Below, in pieces: positions 1 to 12,200 of a stretch of 64,000 nt of DNA. The notes below the pieces were generated by a model. It saw nothing but the letters and a program-made list of their open reading frames with translations. It made no database searches and was not told the origin of the DNA. The DNA comes from Cryptomeria japonica (Eukaryota; Streptophyta; Pinopsida; Cupressales; Cupressaceae): the NCBI RefSeq assembly GCF_030272615.1, contig NC_081409.1:912639840-912703839 (forward strand), given 5' to 3'. Made by a program: the position numbers and the translations under genes. How positions within the stretch are numbered: position 1 is the first letter of the stretch; each line of letters begins with the position of its first letter.

Positions 1-1400
1 TTAGTCATACCAATCACATTAACCCAACATTGAAACCCCTTTCAACCAAAATCAAACCCCATTCAACCAAATTCCAAATCAAAATTCACATCAACCCAAT
101 ATTCAAACCTCTTTCAACCAAAGTCCAAATCAAAATTCATTCAACCAAAATCAAACATCTTTCACCCAAAATCATACTTCTTTCAACCAAAATAAAATCC
201 CTTTCAACCAAATCCCAAATCAACCATATCTATCCACCATTTCATCATCCCTTGAAGTCACACAAGACCAATTCATGCCATCTCTATCTAAGAACACAAC
301 CTCCCAATCGCTATCCGTCGAACAAATCCAATCTAATTCAAGTCATGATTCAGAGAGTCTCATTCAAAATCCTTCTTCATCAGGCCAATATGTTGAAACA
401 TTCCAAGAATCTCCCATGCATTTCAAACTCCTTCCCTGTGTCAAGAGGATGATCCAAAATCATAAGAAATGAACCCTGAAACAGATAAAGATCAAGAGCA
501 ACCACTTCCATCCTGCCCAATTTTTGATCAAGATCCCACCGACCAAGAATCTTATGATGATCCCCTCGCTCTTTTCTATTCCATTCATAATGACACCCTT
601 TCAACTCAAGAACAAAGTGTCCTTTTAAGTCCCATCCAACATCCACCTCCTAAGCAAGATCAAGACATCCCTTCCATCCTTCGTAATAATCCCTTTACAA
701 ACCAAGATCAAAGCATACCTTTACCTTCATGTCCTAAACAAGATCCCATTATTTCTCCAAATCCTGATCAAGGTCCCTCCATCCCTTCATTTCCATGTCA
801 TAATCCTCCATGTTCTTCACAATATTCCCTCTCAAACAAACTTACCATTTCTCCTAGTGATCCCAATCCCTCTACACAAGTTGTTTGTCAACCCCTTATC
901 AATGAAATCACCAATCCAGATCATACTACATAGAGCAACTTGTCAACAATTTATGCGTGCCATCATCAAATGCTAAGGTAGTGACAAAAACAAGCATAAC
1001 ACCAACCAATGAGATAGACACTTGGTTGACTTCATCATCCTCTTCAATTGCATCAATAGAAACAAGCATAACACCCGCTCATGTCATAACTTCAAAACCA
1101 AAATCAGTTTGTCTCATATACCTACACTTGAAAGACTAGGGGCAGGAGAACCTACCACAATTGGATTTCTTTGAAAATGATAATGCTACAACTGAATTCA
1201 TGGGTTCTAGAGCTAGATTTCCCTTTGATGATCCACAAAATCCAAAAACTAATAAAATCAACATTGGAGATGCTAAACATGTACACTTAGTCAAGTCCTT
1301 ATATTGTATTGGAAAATACATCTTTTTCCGACTCTTCAAACAAAGGTCGATGAACTACCTACACATAACTCCTCGACCCTATGAACAACAGGCACCTTAA
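1..1400 (+). pseudogene. Gypsy G1: remnant of gag-pol linker, pol core missing
   Basis: Three successive + strand open stretches (30-452, 469-933, 1161-1400) encode low-complexity Pro/Gln/Ser/Asp-rich protein with recurring DQ and PSC motifs. I see no enzymatic domain. The last stretch contains NKINIGDAKHVHLVKSL, which resembles the short segment just before reverse transcriptase in element G2 (TNIGTEEVPHNIFLGQSL). I therefore read the block as the protease-RT linker of a Ty3/gypsy element whose 3' LTR begins at 3348. Only about 1.95 kb of non-coding DNA separates it from that LTR, so RT, RNase H and integrase are absent. Either the copy is internally deleted or the family is non-autonomous. 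The family link rests on weak similarity and on position. Confidence 0.45.
30..225 (+). repeat. Degenerate tandem repeat, TTCAACCAAAATCAAAC type
   Basis: About ten imperfect copies of a 15-20 base unit built on TTTCAACCAAA follow one another with variable spacing. The translated unit reads roughly LSTKIK. It lies at the 5' edge of what remains of G1 coding DNA. Confidence 0.6.
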
Positions 1401-3347
1401 ATGATATTATACATAAGGGATGTGTAGTTTAGGTTTTACTTTCCATATTGCATATCATATTATTCAAAACATTGCATCACATATAGTTTCTTGCCAAGCA
1501 CCATTATATTCAGAAATCACATTCACAAAGTTCTGCATTTTCATATAGTAGCACCAATAAAACAAGGCAACTGTTCAAGTTTATCATTCATTTGCATTCA
1601 AGAGAAACAAGGGTCATCTCCTTTCTTAGATATTTAGACATGAATTCTTTGGTGTTCTAAGGTCATTCATTTTCAACATTACCCCATGACAACACTTTAC
1701 TTATGGTTGGGTACTGATTTCACTATTTGAGATTTGTTAACCAAAAATCTATCAATTGCTATATCTCAAGCATATTAAGAAGATCTCTAATTAATTCTAG
1801 ACACCTAGTTGATCATATTACTAGTGAATAATCTAAAATTCTACTTCAGCACCATTGTAATTATCACACCCAAGTAGGTTTCATTACTTACAAGTGAAGG
1901 CAAGAAAATAAAAAGAAAAAGAGATATGTCAAATATCCCTCTCAAGGCAAAAGAGCAATGATATATAACTGATATATCATGTATACAAATGCGATAAAAA
2001 TATTGACTATGGGAACATGCAAGTAACTCCATCAGGGCTATGGACACCTACTGACAATGGAGCAATATTTGAGAAATTATAGCCTATAACCTCGTTGGAG
2101 CTCTCAAGGCTTGCTAATAGCGAGGCTCTATTCAGGATGCTTTTGAAGTTAGGATAATCCATGTAGCTAGTCATATAGGATGCTAAGGATCTTTAGTGAA
2201 CACAAGAGCGGGAATTAACTCATCTGGACACACATGGGCAAAAGAGGATCAAAGTTTCAAGAACCAATGGGAAAGTTTTCCGCATCTCCATTTGTGAATC
2301 CTAGTCACTAAGTGTGTTGAGTTGAATGTTCCAAAGGGTCTTAGGGATCGATTGACCGCTTATCTATGAAATGTTTTGCACCTCCATTTCAATTGGTGTA
2401 TTACAAATGATACAATAAACATAGTCAACCTTGTTCGAATAGGAAATGCATCTTCATCCAGCAAACGCTTCACATGAGGTCAACAAAGGATACGACTATC
2501 CAGTCAAACATCTACAATCAACTGATCAAACAGTCTTATCAATCGTATCATATCCATATCAAGTGATCATTATCTTGTCTTAAACATAAGAGGATACACT
2601 CAAAATTAGATAGGTCAATATTAAACGGGGTCTACAACTTTCTGAGATCAGACATTATCAACCATCACATCAAGCAATTGAGAATGAAGGCACAATGTTA
2701 GTATAGCTGCTGAATTTTGTTTGGGTCAGTCTTTATCTTTTATCATTTGGCGACAAATTATGTTCCTATGCTACTCAAGGATGTCCACAAGTGACTAGAG
2801 GAGCCATGACAAGCATTATCTTTTTCTTTGTTTGCTGCTTGTCTGCTATGTGTTTGTTTCTTCAATGAGATATCTTTACATATTGGTTTCTTATACCCTG
2901 ATGTGCTAAGCTTCATTGTTCAATAAATAAGGCTCAGTGATGAATATATATTGCAAAATAAAATAAATGACACAGGTTCATGATTCATTCAATTTCATTC
3001 TCATTTCATCTCATTTGCTTATTGCTAGTTTGCTGATTCTTTTCTCATCATCTCTTTCTAAATCATTTTCTATCATTTAACATTATTATATTTCATTCTA
3101 AGGTTCATTCTCTCATATTCTATCTCAAAGTCATCTTCACATCACCTATCTCTATCTATAATCAACTAACCGTTCTTCTATCTTTCATCTCACATTCTTC
3201 TTTTTTCGAGAGATCATTCATATCTTTAATGCACAAAAAATCTCTTGAGGGGACATTACACCCTAAGTATCACCGGGCATACTGGGGCATAATTTTTTGT
3301 TTTCTTTGAAACAATGTCGTTCCAACTTTGTCTCAAAGAAGGGCAAA
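1401..3347 (+). other. G1 3' non-coding region before the LTR
   Basis: No convincing coding sequence on either strand. From about 2960 to 3240 the + strand is pyrimidine-rich, with many copies of TTCATTC and TCTCAT. It ends in a purine tract directly before the LTR. The comparable region of G2 holds an antisense plant mobile domain gene; I see no trace of one here. Confidence 0.5.
3335..3347 (+). promoter_or_regulatory. Polypurine tract of G1
   Basis: AAAGAAGGGCAAA directly abuts the LTR start TGTAGACACC. The G2 tract is closely similar (AAAGAGGGGCAAAA). This is the plus-strand DNA priming site in Ty3/gypsy replication and sets the + orientation of G1. Confidence 0.7.
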
Positions 3348-4476
3348 TGTAGACACCTAAAATGTCTCATTGATCATGTACTAATTATTCCTCTAATTGA
3401 TTAAATAATTATTTAATTATTTAATTAAGTTAATTAATCTTATTCTTCTAATTTCATATTTCCTCATCATCTTACTAATTAATTCAATTTTAATTCTTTC
3501 ATCATTTAATCGTTTTTAACCATTTTCTAATGTTAATTAAATATTTATTATTTAATTAATTTTTGATTGATTCCCTAATTTAAATAATCTTTATTATTTA
3601 AATAAATTCAATTTCAATTTCTATCTCTCTAATCATCTAATCATTTAACCCTCTTCTATGTATTAATTAAATGTTTATTATTTAATTAATTATGATTTAA
3701 TCCTTTAATTTAAATAGTCTTTATTATTTAATTAAAGTCTATTTCCAAATAATTAAATAGTTTCTTTAAATTATTTAATTAACTAATTAATTCTTCTAAA
3801 TTCAAATACATGTGCATGATTTCAAAAACCAAATTGAAAATCAAGGTCAAGTTCTAAATATATTCAAATGCTAAATTGAGTTAAATAAATTTAATTATTT
3901 GAATAAATTTCATGCAAAGATTAAATTGAAAATCTAAGTTAAAGTGCAAGCACGTGCTAAATTAATTAATTAAATCATTTATCTCTCCAATCTCTATTTC
4001 CATCTTCTAGTTCTCTTTGTCATCTTCTTTATTTCCTCCAATCATTCTTTTTCTTCTTTTAGTTAGCTTTTTCTCAATCAGTTGACTCAATTAATCTATT
4101 CAATCTATTATGTTTCACCTCCAAGTCAGCAGTTCAACTATCAATCAGCATGTGAGCTCACCTGAGTTCCACCTTTCAATCAATCTCATCCAAAAATCTA
4201 TAAATTGAGCATTCAATCTCCATTTTCAATCCTTCTCAATCTTGGACAATTTCCTCTAGATCACGAACTTTGAATCTTTGTGTTAATTGCACGTTGCCAG
4301 TGCAATATCTGAGAGCCATCATACCATAGAGAGAAGAAGAACAATGGAAGCCACGATGCATAATAGGGAGTTTCATGTTGCTTAGTTAATTTCATTTTGC
4401 ATTTATTCCATTGGTTTTATGTTTGAATTTCTTAGATAGTTAAGGATTCGTGATCGTCCTTATTTCCTATTTAACA
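3348..4476 (+). repeat. 3' LTR of gypsy G1
   Basis: Begins TGTAGACACCTAAAA right after a polypurine tract, the same start as the G2 LTR (TGTAGACACCTAAAA read on the minus strand) and nearly that at 28261. The first 650 bases are very AT-rich, with many ATTTAATTAATT blocks. A TATA-like CTATAAATT lies near 4198. The right end is placed at ACA 4474-4476 because copia RT coding sequence resumes at once with ATGGT (4477-4481), which then serves as a candidate 5-base TSD. The other TSD copy lies outside the window, so the end is inferred. Confidence 0.65.
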
Positions 4477-5204
4477 ATGGTGTATTTGAGCATGCGATAG
4501 TGTATATTGAGCAACCAGATGGGTTTGCTTTGTTAGAAGATAGTGACATGGTGTGTAGATTACACAAGGCCCTGTATGGATTGAAACATGCAACAAGGGC
4601 ATGGTGCGAACGGTTACACTCTCATCTTGTGAAGATAGGATTTTAGAGAACAAGTGAGGACAACAACATCTACCTGAAATCTGAAGGTGGTCAGATTCTA
4701 ATATATGAAGTATTTGTAGATGATATAATCTTTTGTGGAGATGATGATATGAGTCATGCATTTGCAGATGAGATGAAAAAGGAGTTTGAGATGTCTCTGA
4801 TTGGAGAGTTAAAATTTTTCATTGGTCTACAGATCTAGCAGATGAAAGAGGGTATCTTCATTACCCAGTCCAAGTATATCAAAGAGGTATTGAAGACCTT
4901 TGGCATGAAGGAGAGAAAACTGACTGGAATGTCGATGGTGACCGGCTGCAAACTAACAAAGGAGGATGATACACCGTTGGTGGATGAGAAGGAGTACCGA
5001 TCAATGATTGGTAAGCTGCACTATGTGTTGCACAACAAACCGGATATTGCTCATGTAGTGGGCATAGTGGCCCATTTTCAGAAGAGTCTAAGAGAATCCC
5101 ACTTGGTTATGGTAAACAGGATTCTTAGATACTTGAAAGGGACAATTGATTATGGATTGTGGTATCCATACAATGACGACTTTGATCTCAAAGTGTTTAG
5201 TGAT
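4477..5204 (+). pseudogene. C1 reverse transcriptase, C-terminal part
   Basis: In frame, the sequence shows VYIEQPDGF, ALYGLKHATRAW, the catalytic FVDDII near 4707-4724, MSLIGELKFFIGLQI, FITQSKYIKEVLK and RILRYLKGT, all landmarks of plant copia reverse transcriptase. This enzyme copies element RNA into DNA in cytoplasmic particles. Stops interrupt it at the TAG after KIGF (about 4644) and the TAG after GLQI (about 4837). The fragment ends at YNDDFDLKVFSD, exactly at the GTGAT duplication flanking the inserted solo LTR. Its N-terminal half is not in the window. Confidence 0.85.
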
Positions 5205-6442
5205 TGTAAAGCGGAAAATCGTGATCGAACCCTAGTTGCTCTCCCCTCTTCCAACTCCAAGGAGAGAGAAGGGAGATTCACTAGGGTTGATGGTTTTCAC
5301 TTGGGGGAGAGACTTTACATTCAAAAGAGGGGTTGAAACCCACAAGATCCAATCCCACACAATGCAAGATTGGATGCTAAATGTGTTTCAAGGGTTAAGA
5401 CAACAAGGCTACCCTCTTTTGTAAAGAATGTTGATAGAAGAATTAAGCTAGGAATGCATAGAAAGTGAGAAAGATTCGCTTATAAACTGAGTTAGGGATA
5501 TAGGATGAAGCTGCGGACCTGGAATTAGCAGTAAAATGTCGAGACGGCGCTGTCCTGCAAATTTGAGCAAAAGTTGTCAGGACGATGGCGCCCGAGCGCC
5601 ACGGTCCTCTGAAAAATCCGCAAAATGAAGGGGGATCTGTTCGTCTCCGCACAAGGATTCCATATCTTCAATTTCAGCCGCGTACCTGCAACCTACACAC
5701 AAAAAAGTGAAGACGATTGGGGGGTTAGGGATTAGGGGTTTGCCTTTAGGTCAAACCCCGGTTTTGGAATTAACCAAGAAATGAGCAATGCTGTAAATGT
5801 AAATGTCTGTAATGTAAAACAAGTACTAATACCTTGTTGTAAGGATGTTTGTATCCTTATGTGCGAAGGTATAGATGTTGTATGTTGTATGTTGTAGTAG
5901 TATGTAGTAAGTGATCTCCTCTTCAATGGTTGAATCCTTGTCTTGAATGCAACACTTAGCCTTGAATGGAGACTTGAAATGATCAATTGCTTGAAGGAAT
6001 GCTTGAATGCTTGAATGCTTGAATGCTTGAGTATAATTTCCACGCCTTTTCCATCATGTCTAATGAAAGAGGAAAATGTAGTTTATATACTTGTCAATTA
6101 GGGCTGATAGACTGATTTTCCCGACCTTAGGCCAACCAGGAAAGACAATTTTCCAATTTGCAAACATAAAGACCCGAAGTCCAAAAGAGACCGGGCCCAA
6201 AATAGGACCCAGGGACAAGGGCGCTGGGCGCCCTGGTCCTGAAGGACCAGGGCGCTGGGCGCTCTGGTCCCACCTCCTAGGATAGCAGGGTGTAAAGGAG
6301 GTTCAGGCCAGGGTGCAAGAAAATGCAGTTTTTGGTGTCATGAGCAAGTTTCGGGGTCTCCATTTAGGTTCCGTGTTGCGTCGCCATCATGAAGACCGAA
6401 ATGCAGTCGAAATTACAAGTGTCACAATTTTAGGATGCTACA
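5205..6442. mobile_element. Solo LTR (1,238 bp) inserted in C1
   Basis: Starts TGTAAAGCGG, ends GGATGCTACA (TGTA...TACA ends) and is flanked by identical 5-base duplications GTGAT (5200-5204 and 6443-6447). It splits the copia RT/RNase H frame precisely. Its first and last ~70 bases are not direct repeats of each other, so it is a single LTR and not a short element with two LTRs. No long coding frame. TTTATATA near 6082-6089 could be a TATA box in + orientation. It is locally GC-rich, with hairpin-forming GGCGC...GCGCC boxes near 5580-5608 and 6215-6270. Such solo LTRs arise by LTR-LTR recombination. The family is unknown. Confidence 0.85.
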
Positions 6443-6546
6443 GTGATGCAGATTGGGAAGCTAATGTGGACGACCAGAAGAGAACAACCGGTGGAGTGTT
6501 CTTCCTTGGTGGAAGACTAGTCTCATGGACGAGCAAGAAGCAGAGC
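6443..6546 (+). pseudogene. C1 RNase H, middle fragment
   Basis: Encodes YSDADWEANVDDQKRTTGG, VFFLGGRLVSWTSKKQS, the start of the copia RNase H domain including the DADW catalytic motif. It is bounded on the left by the TSD of the solo LTR (GTGAT) and on the right by the TSD of the CACTA element (AGC, 6544-6546). The frame continues at 24028 with CISQSTAEVE. Confidence 0.85.
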
Positions 6547-6575
6547 CACTAATACATTTGGACTAGATTTTTGAC
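6547..6575 (+). repeat. CACTA left terminal inverted repeat
   Basis: Starts CACTAATACATTTGGA and ends near TTTTTGAC. Pairs with 23999-24027 with about five mismatches and two one-base gaps. Next to it (6580-6760) are subterminal motifs TTTCCGACAG, TTCCGATGG, TTTCGACGAAG and TTCCGACGATAG in both orientations, the sort of array that CACTA transposases bind. Confidence 0.85.
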
Positions 6576-7005
6576 TGAGGTTTCCGACAGAGAAGGTATA
6601 TTGTGGACAAATTTTATTTTTTTTTGAAAAAATGCCCGCATTCATCGTAATTCCGATGGAAACTACCCATTTGGTTTCGACGAAGAAGGCATTAGCAATG
6701 AGAATTTTCTTTTTTTCAAAAAAGTGCTCGAGTTCGTCATAATTCCGACGATAGCGGCCATTACAAAATAAAAAAAGAGGCGGGGAATTCATTTGTGAAT
6801 TGCAATCCCACGTAGGCGTTCATGGCGACTTCAACCCCCAAGAACATCAAACCCACGTCGAAGGCAATCCCATGCAGGAGGTAGATTCAAATTGCCCTAT
6901 TTTTTAATTTCATGTTGCAAAAAATATACATGTGGTGGTTAATTGTCCTAGTTTAATCTCGTAAAACCATAGAACTATAATTCAGGAGTGAGCGTTCAAT
7001 TTTGT

Positions 7006-7738
7006 ATCAGCAATCCCTTCCTCCCATATACGCGCATGTTGATTGTTCACATGAGATCACATCTCTTTGCGGCATCGTATCAAACAATTCACGAGCCTTG
7101 TCCATGTTTCCACATTTTGCATTCATGTCAAGTAGGGCATTTGCAAGTACAACACCTAACAAAATTCCTCTATCCATTATGCTTTGATGGATGTCCATAC
7201 CCTGTTCCAAAGCTCCCATTTTTGCACAGGCAGGAAGGATGCTGGAAAAGGTTGTGGAATTTGGCTTTATGCCTTCCAATTTCATTTGCTTGAAAGTGTC
7301 TAAAGCCTTTTTGACAAATCCATTTTGTGCATATCCAGCAATCATTGCAGTCCATGAGACAACATTTCTTTCAGGCATTCTATCAAATAGTTCACGTGCC
7401 TTGTCTATGCTTCCACATTTTGCATACATGTCTACCAAGGCATTTACAACTACAACATCTAACAAAATTTCTCTATCCTTCGATGAATGTCCATACCCTA
7501 TTCCAAATCTCTCATTTTGGCACAGGCAGGGAGGATAGTAGCAATGGTCGTGGAATTTGGCTTTACACCTGCCGATTGCATTTGCTTGAAAGTTTCTAAA
7601 GCCTTCTCAACAAATCTATTTTGTGCAGTTGCATCTACATCTGACAAAATTCCTCTATCTTTTATGCTTTGATGGATGTCCATACCCTATTCCAAAGCTC
7701 CCATTTTGGCACAACCTGGGAGTAGGCTGGCAAATGTA
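7006..7738 (-). pseudogene. PPR (pentatricopeptide repeat) gene fragment carried by the CACTA element
   Basis: On the minus strand, repeated PLS-class PPR motifs are clear: VVVVNALVDMYAKCGSIDKA, RELFDRMPERNVVSWTAMI, AGYAQNGFVKKALDTFKQM, GIKPNSTTFSSILPACAKMG, ALEQGMDIHQSI. PPR proteins bind organellar RNA; this class usually has an organelle-targeting N-terminus and often a C-terminal E/DYW domain, neither present here. About 245 codons survive. One motif junction lacks a repeat (GILSDV joined to DATAQNRF) and stops occur at LE*GMDIH (twice) and KFC*MLD. There is no start or natural end. Position, 460-1190 bases inside the CACTA left end and opposite to the transposase, suggests capture of host exon DNA. 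Confidence 0.85.
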
Positions 7739-9253
7739 ACTAAAGAAATGCAATGATTAGCTCCAAAGACATCAAACCACTACTAACAAAACTGAGAATC
7801 TAAAATATGGTAGGGAATAGTGTGAGCTGTCCTGAAATAAAATATTTTATTTTCAATTTCTACTAAAACATAATTACTCAGCCATTTAATGTTATTAATA
7901 AGTGTTTAATTTATGAAAGAGATAAATGGTTGGCCACAAGTACATGAGTTACTAAATGCACACAAATAAGTGAATTTGATATTCAAAACTATCTACAATG
8001 AATTCAACTCTTGTCCATTAGTCATTTATGTTTGCAATAAGCATCTCTCTTTGTTTTTCTTAATCTTTATTCATAGTTATGTGCATATTTCACATTCTAT
8101 AATTAGGATATCAATTGTTATAGCTGAACACTAGCATGATGTTTGTGTTGTGGTATAGATGCATGGAAACATAATTATTGGATTGTTATATTATAGAGAT
8201 CATAAATCTAGATATCGCATATTAGTTATAGCTCTTCTTGGATTGAGTCTAAAGTTGACATATAGTCATAAAGCCATTATTAGCAGATCTATCCATTTCT
8301 AGTAAAGACAATTGAGAAAGTCATTTTGATATTGAGAGTTTCTTATTTGTTTACCTATTGATCATTATTAAGCCATAATATTTAGGTCTATTTATCTCTG
8401 TTACAAAACCTCTGTAAGTGTCCTAGATTGTCCCTACTACTCACTCTTCAATTCAGAAAAATGGAGTTCTAAAGATTTGTTGCACAAGATGGTGTTGAAC
8501 GTATCAACAAGGCTAGCATGGAAGGCATGTTCAAGCTTCCACTTGTAAAACTTACAACAAATGATTTGTTGATAGAAGAAATTCTTGAAATAGGGATACA
8601 ATCGAAAGACAAGTAAGTACATACAAACCTCCTCAGTTGAAAGTAAAATCTGTGTATAAAAAGAGTACATTGAATCCCAATCCATAAACACAATAGAGAT
8701 ACCGATGGAGACTTAATTGGATGTAGCATGTCGCACCAAAGTTGTTAGAGTATGCTAAGCTAGTACATAATGTTTCGTAAAGCCACATTAGTATTTTACC
8801 CAGATCATTATCTACCAAAACTAACTATAGTAATCCTTTTGAGGATTAATTTCATGGTGCTAGATCTTCATTTAGTTCCACTTCTTGTTGGAGATAAGAA
8901 CAATTATTTCTTGAGGTAGATGAATATCCCATCAACAAAGGACAAGACCCTTTCTAGAATATAACAAATTCTACTCCAACAAAAGATCATGGGGGTTTCA
9001 CTAGAGATATTGAATAAGAGATAGACTTCTACTGCTGCATTAAAAGCATTGGCATGTTCTTCATTTATTGATGTAAACTCTCTGTGACGCCACCACAACC
9101 AACAAAGGTGTAAAAAGTTGTTTGCAATGCATGGATTTTTAGGATTGTCCTTTGAGAAAATAGAATTAAAGTATGGAAGTAGGATCTGCCAGCTCCTGAG
9201 GGAAAGACCATGTCAGACAATAATTTCTATTTTCTTGCCTATGAAGAAAGACC
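7739..9253 (+). other. CACTA interior, mostly non-coding, with one exon-like stretch
   Basis: Mostly AT-rich with no recognised gene. At 8461-8611 the + strand reads ATGGAGTTC, a TAA, then 47 open codons (including EGMFKLPLVKLTTNDLLIEE) up to a GTAAGTA splice-donor-like site; I do not recognise it. Near the end, a 21-base direct repeat starting GAAAGACCATGTCAGACAA occurs at 9202 and 9246. Its second copy contains the transposase start codon. Confidence 0.4.
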
Positions 9254-12200
9254 ATGTCAGACAATATCAACGAACAACAAAATAAGGAGACAATTGCTAG
9301 ATTGTGGTCTAACTTGAAAAAAAAAGGTGATGGAAAATGTTATTGTCCATGCAAAATTTGTAAGGGGTTAAAGACTAGAAGACTTCTAATCAAAACAACG
9401 AAGAAACATTGTAGGTTGCATGGTCACATTGAAGGTGGACATGATTATCATCCATTGGTAAGTTTTTCATTATATCGTTTTGACAATTTATATACATAAT
9501 AAATCACGTGATGATGAGATCATGATCACGGTTTATTTATGTATATCAATTTTATATAGGTCGAGCACCCCAGAGCACATGGTATGGATCAACACAACCC
9601 TAAGAATATGGTTTTCAAAGTGGACGAACATGGAGGTGTGAATATCGAAGCTGAAGATAATGATCCCATGGAAGATGACAATCATGAGCCAGAAAACACA
9701 ATTGAAGATGATGGTACAAATACATTGATCCATGACTCATTTAGTACTCGCGCAGTTGATCATGATTATGAAGATGACCTTGATGTTGTTCATGATGTCC
9801 CTCTACTTGAGAAGGCATCTGAGGCCCTTTATGAAGGCTCGCAGGCAACTCTTCTCTCCGCTGTATTGTTGTTGGTGAACTTGAAGGTTATGAATGGTTT
9901 ATCCAACATAACAATGTCATGTATGTTAAGGCATGTCATAGATGTCATAATAAACTATGAATCATGCTGTACCATTAATATTCTTTATTATAACAAAGTA
10001 TATTTTGTTGCTGTAGATTGATAGGTGAGTTTTTGTTACCAGCCTCAAATATTCTACCTCACTCATACCAAGAATTATCTGCCATTATGAAAGATATTGG
10101 AATGGAGTATCAAGCAATAGATGCTTGTCCCAATGATCATATTATATATCACAAACAACATGAATTTCAAACTGAATGCCCTGAATGTCATATCAGTAGA
10201 TATCGAACAAATCAAATAACAAAAAGGGTTCCTTGCAAGGTTCTTCGCTATATTCCCATTATTCCACGTATGCAACGATTATTCAAGTGCACTACCTTGG
10301 CACAATTTATGGATTACCGTGCATGTAATAGAAGTCGAGATGACATTATTCGAATGCCTGTGGATGGTTCAACATTTATGGACATAGAGGAAAAGTAGCC
10401 ACACTTTAAAGAAGAACCTCGTAATCTCAGGCTTTCATTGGCAGCGAACGTGTCAATCCATTTGGAGAGATGAGATCTGTTTACTCAGTGTGGCCTGTTT
10501 TTGTTATCAACAATAAAATTCCTCCATGGATGTCAATAAAGAGGGAGCACATAATGTTGGCAATGATTGTTCTAGGTATTTTATCATTTAAATATAGTCG
10601 TCTAAATTTAATTATAAATATTGCAGTAAAATGGTCATAATAATTATGTAATGTTTTTGTTCATTCGATTAGGTAAGTACCAAGTTAAATATATGAATGT
10701 ATATATCGAGCCTCTTATCGACGAGTTGCCGGAGTTATGGAATGGTGTCACTATGTATGACGTCTCTAGACCAATAGGACAAAGACAATTTCAATTCCAT
10801 GCGATGCTTCTATGGACAATACATGATGCCTCGGGGCTAACACATTTTTGTGGTATGTTATAGTGTTTAAGTTGTGCATGAACATTATAATTCAAAAAAT
10901 TATCATATTTAATCCAATTATACATTATTTTGTAGGTCTTCAAACAAAGGGAAAATTTGCATGTCCTGTTTGTGGTCAAAAGATGAAATCTCGTCATTCA
11001 AAAAGTTTAGGAAAGAAAGTGTTTGATGAGTATAGGCACTTTCTCCACAAAAATCATAAGTATCGAAATACTAAAAAACATCTTTTCAATGGGAAAGAAG
11101 AGAATACATCAAAGCCATGAAGAATGACACCTCACCTGTGGAAGTTGGAATATAATAGAATTAATTGTCAAGGTAATGCCATTCCATCTATTGGTTTGTC
11201 ATAAAACATCTTTTCTATTTTGTTTTGTTTACTAATGATGTGATTGATGATCATGATGGTCGTGAAGGCATAAATGACCACCTTCCTAAGGGAATAAAAA
11301 GTTATCCCCGACAATTTAGTAGGTTGCCCTACTACGAGCAGTTACAATTTGTTCATTTGTTTGATAGTATGCATATTGGAAAGAATATAATAGAGACATT
11401 ATGGAAAATATTGGATGGAAGGCGTGACAAAGAAAAAATTGTCAAAATATGTAGTGACATTCAGGATTCCAATCATGCAATGATAAATGTCATTCAATCA
11501 AATAGCCATGGAGACCAGATTAATATAAGTGAGCTTCCTTGGTTATTAACGGACCAGCAAAACAATGCTATAAAAGAAGTCATACAAAAAATTCAATTTC
11601 ACACAGGATTTGCTGCGAACATAAACAATCTCATATCAAAGAAAAGTGAATTTGGGCTAGGGATGAAAATGCATGATTGGCATACCTTCATTAAGGTAAT
11701 TCATGTTCTTGTGTTTTTAGTATGTATTTAAGTACTGAGCGTATGTGCACTTTTCATTATGTTACAAAAAAATGAAAAGATAATTTTATAATTGTTGCAG
11801 TACGTTCTACCTCTATCTCTCCCAGATGACTTCAACAATAATGTCAAGCAAGTCATATATGATCTTGGAAAATACATAAGGTAAGTAGTGATATTTGTTT
11901 AGTTCGTTGTATAGGTACTATATTTACGATTTGTTTTACTTATGTAATATATTTTTTTGCGTCTTGAATACCTTGTAGGTGGTTGTCATGTAAAGAAATC
12001 CATAAAGATGATATAAAATATTGAAAGAGAAAAATTCCTCATTTAATGTGTGAAATGCAAAAGTGTCTACCTCCAGTTTTTTTCAATGCACAAGAACACT
12101 ACCTCATACACCAAGTTGAGGAGATTGAATTGTGTGGACCTTTACACACTAGGTCAATGTGGATGGTTGAGAGACACTTGAAATTTTTGAAGGCTTTGGT

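Noticed and set aside
5443-6285. ORFs of 64-103 codons in the solo LTR
   Set aside because: No domain, no conservation argument, and they lie in an LTR; chance frames.
5205-6442. Possibility of a TRIM-type miniature element
   Set aside because: No terminal direct repeats, primer site or polypurine tract inside; solo LTR fits better.
6988-7672. Several + strand ORFs of 60-115 codons
   Set aside because: They are opposite-strand shadows of the PPR fragment, whose repeat motifs are read clearly on the minus strand.
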